Shown piece after piece: positions 44,649-55,599 of a stretch of DNA of 64,000 nucleotides. The translations under genes and the position numbers were made by a program. The notes under the pieces were generated by a model. It had not been told where the DNA came from. It ran no database searches and was given only the letters and a program-made list of their open reading frames with translations. Each line of letters opens with the position of its first letter. Position 1 is the first letter of the stretch. Source of the stretch: Panaeolus papilionaceus (lineage: Eukaryota; Basidiomycota; Agaricomycetes; Agaricales); the NCBI GenBank assembly GCA_015501605.1, contig JADNRZ010000005.1:1736001-1800000 (forward strand), given 5' to 3'.

Positions 44649-45208
44649 ATGTTCTCAACCATCTCTCTCACCTCGCTGGCCATTCTCGCTCTCCAAGCAC
44701 TCCAAGTCAGTGCCTGTACTGGCCCCAGTGTTAACTCAGCTACCATTAGCGCCGTCAAAGGCTTCGAAGGCTTCGTCGCCAGCCCCGCCCCAGACCCAAT
44801 CGGTCTTCCCACCGTCGGATATGGTCATAAATGCTGCAACACCGGCTGCGCTGAAGTGCCGTACTCCTTTCCCTCAACACCTCCACAGCAAGCTCCCTAC
44901 TCAGCTCCGACCTCGTCCAATTCCAAAACTGTGTTACCAACGCCATTGCCAGCAGCGTTCGATTGAACGCGAACCAATATGGAGCGCTCGTGTCGTGGAC
45001 TTTCAATGTCGGTTGTGCGAATATGCAGAGCTCTACCTTAATCCGGAGGTTGAATAGCAGCGAGGCTCCGAATACAGTTGCGGCCCAGGAACTTCCCAAG
45101 TGGAATTGGGCGAATGGACAGGTCCTCCCTGGGTTGGTTACTAGGAGGGCTGCGGAGGTTAAGCTTTTCCAGACATCTACCAGTTCTGGAGCGCTCCCTG
45201 CATGTTAA
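44649..45208 (+). pseudogene. GH24 (T4-type) lysozyme with one-base frame break
   Basis: A signal peptide (MFSTISLTSLAILALQALQVSA) leads into VKGFEGFVASPAPDPIGLPTVGYGH. This contains the GH24 triad pattern: Glu in KGFEGF, Asp in PDPIG and Thr in PTVGYGH. After CAEVPYSFP the frame jumps: the downstream part (SLLSSDLVQFQNCV, NANQYGALVSWTFNVGC, WNWANGQVLPGLVTRRAAE) is in the next frame to the end at 45208. The break sits at the CCC run 44871-44873, where four C would restore the frame. Either a sequencing slip in a short homopolymer or a real recent lesion. Intact relatives are secreted and cut bacterial cell walls; fungal copies are thought to derive from phage or bacteria. Confidence 0.8.
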
Positions 45209-46422
45209 GTAAATGATGGGCTGGATGAGAGGGATAGGGCGATCCATGTGTATTTACATCAAGTGCAGTATCAGAGTTTCTGAGTTACGTGACACGATTT
45301 AAGTAGAAGCAGGCAAAGGAAAGCAGCTTGTAGGACATTGAGTACAGACGATATTGGAGTACAGGCAATCAGAAGGTATACTCGAACCCCCTGAAGCAGG
45401 TAGACAGCAGTGCCTCAATAAATTTGCATGTTGCCTATCACTGGCCAGCCATTTAAAATGTGTGTGATGTCGTAAATCACTGTCTGCCCATGTCCAGTGA
45501 ACCCAAGGGCCAAAGGGTCAGGGTGATGACAAGGCCAAAAGGTTTAACTGTTTGCACCTTAACACTAAACCCCTGAACCGTTTAATTGTTTAACCCTAAA
45601 CCTTTAACCCTAAAACCTTTTAAATCTTAATGCATAAGCCCTGGTCCTCGCCTGACGAGAAGGAAGCGCGGGCACTTGAGCTTCTTAATCATGTGTTGTC
45701 TGGTCCATCCATTGAAAATATGAGACTTTGTTCGCCGAAGTAAAGCCATTCCCCAGAAATTTAAATGGAAAGCCGTTCTAGACAAACGAACAACACTCAT
45801 GTCAATGGTGATTGAAGCCGAGCGCACAAGGTGACAACGAAAGAATTTACACGCTATTCCACTAGCCTATTTTTGAAGTTAACCTTCACATATCTTACTA
45901 CCAATTAACGGTAGTTAATCACCCTTCGTTCAAGTAATTTCCCAGCTTTTCAGGTGACTGAGGGATGATTTTAAAAGTGAAGCACCGCTCCGCAGCATTC
46001 ACAAAGTTAGATGCACAATCAATGAGGTCAAAGCAGACAATGAGTTTGCGTCCTTCATAGCAGATGCCCCCTTTTAATCACTACTTGTTTGACGCGATTC
46101 GATACAGAACCAAAACTCATTGTTTGATTTACATTCCTAGACACTATTTAATCCCGTCCTTCGAACGCGACCTTCTCTCAGTTTCTTCTGTCACGGTCTC
46201 ACCCCACCATCGCAACTAGACATATACTAGGCATCCCGCCAAAATTCCATATCATCAGCCATGTCCACGCCCTTTAATCCTCATTGCATCCAATCGCGGA
46301 GCGAGAGTGAACAGCCGTTCATCGACACCGTTCCCAGATGCTCGTAACACAACTCATTCAAAAACCAGAAGCTCTCATGCTGAAGTTCGTAGAAAACGTG
46401 GCTATGCTCCCAACACACATGA
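45209..46422. other. Intergenic, no gene seen
   Basis: Contains the telomere-like stretch listed separately. A short frame from 46261 (MSTPFNPHCIQSRSESEQPF) could be a first exon of the following hypothetical gene, but no join could be shown. Confidence 0.4.
45561..45620. repeat. Degenerate telomere-like CCCTAA stretch
   Basis: CACTAAACCCCTGAACC, TTTAACCCTAAACC and TTTAACCCTAAAACC follow each other, resembling eroded (CCCTAA)n. Too short and irregular to call a true interstitial telomere. Confidence 0.4.
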
Positions 46423-47544
46423 GTGACAATGCTCTTGAGACCTATCTGTGAGTACCACCTGAGTCTCTTCGGGATGCACCACCTGGTTCGGATACAGATT
46501 GAACATGAAGGGTCTTACTGCTCAATTGTGCGTAACTCTCGAGCCTTGAAAGTGGAATCCCACGGCTCATTACAGAAACCCAGATCACGAGAGTTATCAA
46601 GCAAGAATAATGCGCAAAGGGACCAAACCAAAGCAAACTCCGTCCGAAAGAATAAAGCTCAAGGCTCTCTTGACATCCGTTTAACCTATCGTCAACGACA
46701 CGGCCTTTGGGAAGCTCAAGGTGCACGGGGACCCCAAGGCGGCGTTGGGCATTTGACAGTGGAGAAGCTCAATCAGCAGGGCCTTATCAAAGGAGCTGCA
46801 TTGAATGACGTGACCGTGGTCGATAACCTGGAGATCGAGATCGAGTATGTGGACGGAGAAAAAGAGGAAGACCAGCCAGCAAGAGAGCCCTCCAGCACAG
46901 ATCATGACGAGCATGCGAATAATAGGCATGATTTCGTAAGGTCACGAGCTGAAGACGAGATGCTCGTTGATGGCAAGATGATATGGCACCCGAGTTAAAT
47001 GGTATGTCCAGTTCTGACCAGCTTTACCCATCCACCTCATTCATCTCGTTCCCAACAGGTCTTCCATCCTTCATCTCCCACCCAATCGACAACCAGTCAC
47101 TGTCCTTACCTGCCACAACTTCCTCTTCCTCCAGAATCGGTCCCACACATCGAAAACATTACCCAGGTTGCCCCAACTGCAACAGAACCGGACGATGAGA
47201 TACAAAAGGCCGACAATATGACCACAAATTCGACGAACGCAAGGGGGGAAACGATGAGGACAAGATCAAAGGACATGAGAAGGCGTGAGGACGAAGAACC
47301 GTTGAAGGAACCCAGGGAATCGCCGAACCGTGCGAACCGGCAGAGGCGAGCCATGTCAACAGAAACCTCCAATACTGTTGCTGGTGCATCACAAGCCACT
47401 TTTGCGGACGAGCTAGTCGGACCCCGTCGACCGATACCCATTCGCAAAGAGACAGCACCGCCAATAAAGGATCCCGCACCTCCTGTACGCAGGACTAGGA
47501 AGAAAGCAGGATCTCGTTCGAAAGGCCCGAAGTCGACAAGGTAA
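46423..47544 (+). CDS. Hypothetical charged protein
   Basis: Not recognised. An open frame from 46423 to 46998 (191 aa) ends IEIEYVDGEKEEDQPAREP with acidic character. An in-frame intron from about 47002 to 47059 (gtatgt...caacag) could join a second segment. Frames to 47544 end in a basic tail (RRTRKKAGSRSKGPKSTR). The composition (acidic middle, basic end, few hydrophobics) suggests a disordered nuclear protein if real. The exon structure is uncertain and no homology supports it. Confidence 0.25.
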
Positions 47545-47915
47545 ATCAAGAGCACCATATACATTTAGAAATTTAGATTGTTTTGTGACCCATATAACTC
47601 TAAATATTAATTCACTTTCCCTCAATTCAAACTTTGGTACGGGATCGAATGTGGGAGGAATTCGAATAGCACTATCGAAGTAAATACGAAATAAGAGCGA
47701 AGTCCATGTGTGAACAACTACAAAGAGTCCTTCAACACTCCAATCAACCAAATATAGAACCTTTCTACCAAATAATGTGTGATTAAGTAGAATACTTTAT
47801 CTGCCAGCGGGTATTATGAGACCATCGAGTGCGTGGTGTGAGTAAGGAATGTAGATATTAATAAAATAGCGTACATCAATGCATCATCATGATGCGCCAT
47901 TTCCAAACAACACAA
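47545..47915. other. Intergenic, no gene seen
   Basis: AT-rich 3' flanks of the convergent neighbours. Confidence 0.5.
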
Positions 47916-49598
47916 TCAATCGCGGTCAACCAGACCGCTGCCGTTGGAATGGGATGAAGGGCGACCTTCGTCAGCAGCGTCAACGATAACCGCCCCGGTC
48001 ATGAAGGAAGAAAATGCAAGCATCACAGCGCTTGCCGTGAGGACCGCGCGACGTGCCGAAGATACTCCCGTCAGTAGTGAAAAAACAACAAAGATGTTGA
48101 GGGGAACACGGAACAGAGATGAGAGCTATTAATAAAGCCAAAATGCGCACAGTAAGTTCTAGATGAAATTCCGCGCATGGACTGAAGAGCGACGTACCGT
48201 TGCGCGATGTTCATTTGAGATGAGCGTTCCACGAAGCGTGCCTTGGACAGGGTAATACATCCCGACGCAGGCTTCAAACAGGCAGAAAGCCCAGAAGCGC
48301 ACGTATTCGTCCTCAGAGTACACGGAGCTCGCAAGAGCGAGAGCAGCAAACGCGCAGACAATGCTGCTCAATTTAGCATGGAGTGTAAGTGATGAATCAG
48401 ATCCGGCGGTTGGACCGCGCTGGGAGTATGACACGATCGCGGTGTAGAGAAGGGACCCAAGCATCATGGAGACCATGAAGGAAGAAAAGATATAGCCCAG
48501 GGGAAGGACGGTTGAACTAATGGTAGCTTCTTGGAGCGAAGGTACCCAAAGGAAGACGAAGAGGTACATTGAACCCTCAAAGCATGTTTGAGTAAGACCA
48601 AGGACGAGAAGTAGGGGGTCTTGAGAGATACAATGATGTTAGAGCCAAGAAGAGAAAAGGGTCAAGAAACGCCGCACCTTGGCGCACAATTCTCCACGCC
48701 TGTCCTAACCTCTTGACTTGGAAGACGTCAGTGTCAGTAGTGCCGCCTCCGCTTCCATAGTTCTCGGACCATGTCCCTTTGATGACAACAAAGGCCAGAA
48801 GCAAAAGCATCCCGCTGGCAACAAAAGGGGAAGCAAAATTGTGAGTAGTCCCCACAAGTTGATTGCTGAAGACACCAGCTGCTGTCGCGACGATGCCGTT
48901 GACAAGGGTAGCGCGTCCCATGATGGTTGAGAGATCCGCTGAAGGGAGTGCAGCGGCAGAGGAAGCAGAGATGAGCCATGACTCAAACGCTGAGAATAAA
49001 ATGGAGGTTGAGACTCCCCCCATAATACGTCCAAGGAGGAGAATTGGTAATGATGGAACCATGATGCAGACACAGGCAAGTGTGTAGGTTACACAGAAGG
49101 CTAAACAGAGTTTACGGCGACCACTGAGTGTATTTGTTAGAGCTATACCTTGAATGTTCAAATAGCCAAACACGCACTGTTGGTCTGCCCATACTCCGAC
49201 TAAGGGTGCAGCAAAACCTGCAGAAATGAAGCCAGTGACGAACAAGACGGCAACCAGCCTCTCAGGAAACTGGTATTGCTCTCGGTACAATGAATACACG
49301 TATGGCCCCTGAAGCCAATCTGCCCCTGTTAAGGGTGAAATGTGAGTACGTTGTATACGGGCCATTAAGCAATGATTCACGGACCCATAACGATGGCATA
49401 AACCACCAGATACTTGCGTGTCAAATCAGCAAGTGCAGTTGAGGCGTTCGTCTTCCCCCCTTCTAACCTCTCATCCGCTGACTGCACATGAGGCTGTTTC
49501 TTCCCTTTGCTTGCCACGTATCGGTCAACGATTAACGAAATTCCGCAGAGGACCGACAGTACGACGAGTTGCCGTTCATAGAAGTCAAGTTGCGACAT
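47916..49598 (-). CDS. MFS transporter, molybdate-anion type (MFSD5-like)
   Basis: Minus strand, start 49598 (MSQLDFYERQLVVLSVLCGI), stop TGA at 47916-47918. Conserved blocks: VVYAIVMGADWLQGPYVYSL, ERLVAVLFVTGFISAGFAAP, LVGVWADQHGRRKLCLAFC (the MFS loop motif, rebuilt across an intron), PSLPILLLGRIMGGVSTSIL, FESWLISASS, GRATLVNG, VFQVKRLGQAWRIVRQ, LPLGYIFSSFM, RFWAFCLFEACVGMYYP and LFRVPLNIFVVFSL. Eleven or twelve membrane helices are expected. Family knowledge: MFS_5/MOT2-like proteins take up molybdate in algae and fungi; the substrate here is inferred. Four short introns fit in frame. No sign of damage. Confidence 0.9.
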
Positions 49599-50038
49599 AA
49601 TTGAAACCAAAGAGCGTGATGTGTCCTGGACTGGCTGTGGAAGCCTCTGGTCGGACTAAGTATGTATTTATAGAGATTTGAACGCAAAGTTTTGTTGAAA
49701 ACTTTGGTCGAAGTAGAGTAGGGTGGATGATGGGAGAACCAAGCAATATCAAAAATAATTTAAGATGTCCGTTTACTCCACGTGCATCGTGGCATCATGA
49801 CAGCGATTCCATTGTGTGATCGTCGCGTTGCCTATGCACATCCTGAATTTCCTTCATAGTATTTTTAGCTCAGATTAATTTTAAAATCGTTGCTATAGAG
49901 CACTAATATACAAGATTTAATTGTTGAATGGAAGTACTTTCATAATATACAAACACGATTCGTAAGTTATACAAAAGGTGTCGACGAAACTGCACCGTCG
50001 TTAACCCTTTATTGTTGCAATCCTTGGTTGGGCGGCAC
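49599..50038. other. Intergenic, no gene seen
   Basis: 5' flank of the transporter and 3' flank of the methyltransferase; AT-rich. Confidence 0.5.
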
Positions 50039-51014
50039 TCAATTGATCCACCCTCCTAGCTGTTTATCCTTGTCGGTAAGAGGGACGTACTATGGTTTGA
50101 CAGTCAGAGAAAGCATGAACAAAGAATTCTATATTTACCCGAACTCCCATAACCCTCTTAGACGTGACATTACCATGCTCGTCTTTGTCGATTTGCTCAA
50201 TATATTGCATGTAATCACCAACAGGGATGAACATTCTACCGGGGCTAGCGAGCTGAGCGACAAGCTTCTCTGGTATGGTTGGAGCGGCAGCGCCAACATG
50301 GATGGCGTCATATGGACCTAAAGTCGGGGATGTCAATAGGCCGACTCACAGTGGTCTCATGCTAATCAAAAGGTGCGTACCACCCGCTGCGTAGCCCTCA
50401 CGTCCATCACCAGCAATCATCTCAATTTCCCCACTGGCAAGCGCATCACCCAAGCCATCCTTCTTCAAGTTCTCCTCCGACCACGTTACAAGTTCCGGGA
50501 TGTGCTCAATACCAACCACCTTGCCACCAGGAGAGACGAGACGATGGAGAACAGCTGCGAGATAGCCAGACCCTGAGCCAACATCGAGAACTTTGGCTCC
50601 TGGTTTGAGGTAAGGTAAGAGATGCTCAGTTGCGTAGGCATGCTTTGAGGTTTCATGGAGTCAGACGTAGATCCAGAAATTATAGGGCAGGCACATACCA
50701 TATGTGGTGCACTGATTGTAGCGCTGTGTCCGATGGACCTAAAAGTCTCAGCGTTTTAGCGGTGTCTGGACACCCAAACCCCAATGATGAGATACAAACT
50801 GGGGCGAATCCTCGTACGCATCAGCCCTACGAAGAACATAGTTGGCTCTATCTACGGCACCCATCGCCTGATATGTAAACATGAGTATAATCTTGGTGTA
50901 TAGAGACATAAAACAATGGCTCACATGCATCACTTTATCCGAATGGAAGATGCCATGGTTCTTCATGTTCTGAATGAGAACAGCATTTGAGCTACCAGTG
51001 CATCTCCAAGCCAT
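50039..51014 (-). CDS. Protein-L-isoaspartate O-methyltransferase
   Basis: Minus strand, start 51014 ([20 protein letters not shown]), stop TGA at 50039-50041. The order of motifs is that of PIMT: an N-terminal helix, [11 protein letters not shown] (Asp before the acceptor pocket), [19 protein letters not shown], the SAM-binding motif [45 protein letters not shown] and a C-terminal strand ending LGGWIN. It methylates isoaspartyl residues in aged proteins, starting their repair, with S-adenosylmethionine as donor. About five introns, all small. The protein is close to the usual 220-235 aa and all key motifs are intact. Confidence 0.92.
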
Positions 51015-51753
51015 ATCGTATGCAGATGAAGTCGGTAGAATATATTTTATCTGTGAGGTCCAATTGGATGCTAATACTGTTGCACTAATCCGAGGTTAGA
51101 AGCCAGGTTCTCGCAATGCAGTTCACACCAATCGCGAAAATCGCCAATATTGCCGTACTGATTGGGAGGTGTATTCCCTGATGTGTGAAATAGCTTACCA
51201 ACAGATTGCTAATAAGCTAACTGAGATTATAGGTTGAAATGATGCTGTGTTAAAGCTGTGATAAATTATAGTCAAGACAGTGGTGGTTGTAACTTGGAAA
51301 GCAGTGGAGGTCTAAGCTTCTGATCAGCGTCATTGTTTGTGTGTTTACAATGCGTGGAAAGAAATAACTCAATATGCGTCTAGCTATAGATAGGGGTTGC
51401 CGACCAGGGCGATGTAACATCGTTCAAGTAAGGTTCAGACAGTACTCTGTATATCTATCTAAAGACATGTATTTGTATTGGAATGGAAGGTAAATCATAG
51501 TAAGATAGTGAGACAGACGAGAAAATATCCAGTAGGGGAAAGCAACGCATAAAACAGGAAAACGAGAGAAATGTGTGCCAAGTGAAGTAAAGCTGTCCAG
51601 GTAACATCACAAGAATGTGAGTTTAAGACTGTAGAGAAATTTATTGCAGTATGGGTATCATTAGAGGGAATATGGAATGAGCGCCTATGTGTTTGAATCT
51701 GTAGAGTCGGGAGTCATTCCAACCCCGGCTGCGGATCAACTGCAACCAATATC
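51015..51753. other. Intergenic, no gene seen
   Basis: No recognisable feature apart from shared flanks of the zinc-finger gene. Confidence 0.5.
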
Positions 51754-52741
51754 CTATTTGCGACATTTGTGGCGCAGCGGAAGCTTGACATCGACAGAGG
51801 AGAAGTCGCAGTGGTCGCAGAAGGAAATACGAAGGTTGAGATGGCCACGAATGTGTTCTGATTTCAGAATGATGATGAGCCTCAAAATGGTTTTGATTAG
51901 AATTGAACGTACTAGCAAGGTTGGGTTTAGATGTGATGGTCTCCCAGCACCAAAGACAGAGGTAGAGCCCTTTGGGGTTGGATGTGTTTCGCCTCCCGGC
52001 GGAATGAGCCCTTGCTGATGCGGCACCGATATGTGGGCGGCGCTGATTTTCTACCCAGAAGTGAAGGTTGATTGGAAGGGAATGAATGTATTGATGTAAG
52101 CTGTGCATCATCTTCTCGATTCCCTCAAACATTTGAGCTATACCATGGTTGGGCATCAGCTTAAATGAAGCCATGATCCTTATGATATCGTTGGCCGTTA
52201 CCACGCAAGTGGCAGTAGACACCACTTCATTTACGCCTTCATGCGAATGGATGACTGGAGAGGCTGTGGTATATATTCCATTGACACTAGTAGGTTGTAT
52301 GAGATCAACCGAAAGGCGCTGTTGCAAGAGGGTAGCTTGTGCAACGTCTACAACACCCTCAGTCTGGGATGATGGTGTCGGTTGATTGGGGAAATGGAAC
52401 TGATGATGCGCCCTGGCAGTCTGTGCACGTTCAGAACATCAACTGGGATGAAAAATTTCCAGAATAATTTTGGTACCTCGATGCGAGTATTCTCAGCAAT
52501 AATTGTAAGCACTGTCATATGGTCCGGCGGCAGTGGCGGCAGGTGACTCCGAAGCCTATTTGACTGGGTGGTGCTTGCCTCTGAGAGTTTACCATGATCA
52601 GTACAGTGTAGATGACGACCAAGGAGACGAAGGAGATATTTCACCTTGGATGTTATTCGTAACTGTATTGTAATGTGAAGGAAGGTCTGTTGTTGTCGCT
52701 GTCGCAGGTTGGTCCTTAGGGTAGCTTGAAGAGCCAGACAT
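51754..52741 (-). CDS. Double zinc-finger protein, family member 1
   Basis: Minus strand. The first exon starts MSGSSSYPKDQPATATTTDL at 52741; middle exon joins are uncertain. The main exon carries VTANDIIRIMASFK and QRRPHIGAASARAHSAGRR, then a C2H2 finger, CLWC-x12-H-x3-H, split by an intron between LA and KH (gtacgt donor at about 51903). It is followed by a second finger, CDHC-x12-H-x-C (ISFCDHCDFSSVDVKLPLRHKCRK), and stop TAG at 51754-51756. The same ending occurs in the genes at 55605 and 61983. The family is not one I can name; a DNA- or RNA-binding role is only suggested by the fingers. Most diverged of the three. Confidence 0.55.
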
Positions 52742-54911
52742 GGATACTTGTCTGTGCGTAGAATGGGTGACTGAAGGTCAGGAGGTCAGAGAGGCCTTAT
52801 ATATCGGTGTCTGTTCCAGGTATTGCATCTACTCATTTATATCTGATGTCTACATATTGGCGAGAGTGACTCGGGACTGGGCCCTGAGGGTCTTTGCAAT
52901 CACTCGAGGGAAAGGGTTTCTCCACTGTAAGGCGCCCAGTAAAGGGGATTGTGGACCCCACGGGCTACGGATTGATTTAGATGGAAGCGCCAGAAAACCG
53001 GAAAATGTAATGTTGGAAGATAGATGGAGTCCAGCGGAGACGTTCCCGTAATAGTGCGCAAAAAACCACACAGAGTCCCTCCTGTAACGACATGGGGCAC
53101 AGCAATCCGCGGCCTGGCGCAGAGTACAGAACGAGAAATTTCGGTAGCTGGTATAGGCCATATAATTAAAATTCGGCAAGACGCTTGGATTGAATACGGA
53201 AACAGCCGTCCCAATACAACCATACTTCGAAGACTGGCTATCCCTGCTTAAAATTGCCGGCGGCCCAGGGGTGGCATAGCTTTGAACGAAACGGGATATC
53301 AGGTATCACTGCAGTGAATTCCGAACGATACCGAAGGATGACATTGACAGCAGAGGAGCACACGCGTCGCGTGACGCTAGATGCGATACAAAACAGCTGG
53401 CAGTTTGTCCCCGAGACTCCAACCTCACTTCGTTTATACACCCATGCGTCAGAAGAGTGCCACGGTTGTCCCCTCCACCCAACCCTTCTGGTCCTCCCGA
53501 CGGGCAATGCTGGTTATTAACTATCCCCTGGACCAGGCAACCCTCAAAAAGTCCAGATCATTCTACGGAGTGATCAATTCAACCCACCACTAATGGGGTA
53601 CTCTACAGGTGGTAAGTTTTTCCTTCGGACTTTATAGAGAGATATTGAAATATGAGTTGTATTTGTTCATTCTCATGCTTTCTCGACTGTTGCAAGGATT
53701 ACAACCCGCGGGTATTAAGTATAGAAGGCCGTCAAACGATGTATTACTCCTTCGGTTTAGAGAAGGAACTCCTCAGAATGCTTGTGGGAGAAGAATCAGA
53801 GTGCGGTGCAGTCAGATCATCTCGTCCCAGGGTATGTCAAACGTTTATCTTATCAACCATGACGACCTGTAGAATAATAACTCGTGAATGGCTTATAGCT
53901 AATTCTGGAACACTCCAAGAGGTCCTGATGCAAATGAGGCGCTGGTTGAACGAGCATAACTCTCCTGACTCAGGTTGGACCCAGGTTGGGAATTTGCAGG
54001 GAAACGCTGGACCCTTTTCATGATCCTGATGCATAATCAATTGATCACTGATGCCGGCGGCAAAGACAGGGCGCCCCATGAGCTTCACTTGATCTGCACC
54101 CACCCGAATTCTGGCTTATCGCCTACGCTACTAAAGAAATAATATAATATAATATAAATCATATAACTTGACAGGCGGTATTACCCGCTGCCTATCCCAT
54201 GGACATGACACTTACGCGTAAAAGACTGTCAGACCCCAGAATTGTTGAAGCATAATCGTGTGATAGTAATCGGGATCGCCCGATTGGATGGCGCGAATTT
54301 CCTGGGAAACTCGGGCTCGTCAACACTATGAATGTTTCTATAGCCTGAGGGTTTATCTTCATGCTATTATCTTCATTGGAAAAGAACGAAAGGCTGAGCT
54401 TTGCGTTTAGCGAAGCCCTTAGCTCCCCAACCGCTTAAAACCCACTAATGAGGTGCGCATTCTCTGACTCGCAGTACTCACTTACCGATGGATGTCAAGG
54501 CCAGTGTGCTGTGGAGTCTGTTTTGGCGTACAGATCGACCACATACTATCCCCAAAAGTTTCAACAACGCGACGGCGGACTAGACCTCGATATTCAGTGC
54601 CTCCTTCTCCGGATAAGCCTGACACTTTCCCGAGATGATTCTGAGGACATCCCCGCAAGAACTTGCACTTGATAACGGCCATTGCCGTCCACTGACGGAT
54701 CATGGGCATTTATACAAACCATCCTTGACACCCATTGACAGTCTTAGTTTTCCCTGGACACTAAGTGTCGCCTTGAAGCCACAGCTCTTCAACCAAGTGT
54801 ACGTCTAAGTAGTTACCGTAAGTCCCGGCGGAAACCGCGGCTAGACGTCCAGCAGTCTCACCCTTTTACATCGCGTGAGACCACAATGCCACATCGAATT
54901 CTATTGATTTT
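52742..54911. other. Gene-poor region
   Basis: About 2.2 kb without a supported gene. Contains an ATAAT microsatellite near 54133-54160 and several open frames under 130 codons that match nothing known to me. Confidence 0.45.
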
Positions 54912-55155
54912 TACAGCAGTTCTCGAAAATAATGAGATTCGCAATTTCATTCGGTTCTGCCCACGTCCCCAAAGGGTAATTTGCGCTCGCATCTATGACA
55001 TCGCCCCAAAGTCCCGCTGCTTGCTCTTGCACCATTCTTGCGCTGTATGTGCTGATTCTGGGACGACCTCATGACGCGAGCACAGGTCTCCTTTTTGGAA
55101 CACACGCGAATTAAATTCACGAAGATCCGAGTCATTATTTTCGAGAACAGCTGTA
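54912..55155. repeat. Imperfect fold-back inverted repeat
   Basis: Outer arms 54912-54935 and 55132-55155 are inverted copies with one mismatch in 24. Inner blocks also pair: GCTCGCATCTATGACATCG at 54985 and the reverse complement of 55059-55081. The whole segment of about 245 bases can fold on itself. Both arms can be read as related peptides (TAVLENN...), so it looks like an inverted duplication of a once-coding fragment. Confidence 0.6.
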
Positions 55156-55599
55156 ATTACCTTTTTGAAAATCTTTCCCATGTGTTAGGGGCCCATGGAT
55201 TCGCCACGTACATCCACATTGACTCCCTTCGCTTCTTTATCACTACTGAATCATCATTGGATCGTTGATAACGGAGACACCTGTTGTAGTTCTGTGGCAC
55301 GAGGACACAGAAATCAAAACATGTAAATGAATGCAAAGCCGTGGTTGTGAGTACTGGGTGTTGTGTAAATATACGAGGACGAGCAAAATTCTGGATTTGT
55401 ATGTTCATTTTCAAATAACTCATCATAAAACATATTTATGGCTGTGATACATGAAATAAATAACGTGTGGAGGTGCTACGAGTGGTGGGGACTCTTTGTG
55501 TGGTTGGGACTTTGGTGACACATGTCAATGATACACACCGGATCTGTCGGATAGGGATAATTCGCTCTTGTTGTGGCTCAATCTGCACATAAGCTTTGT

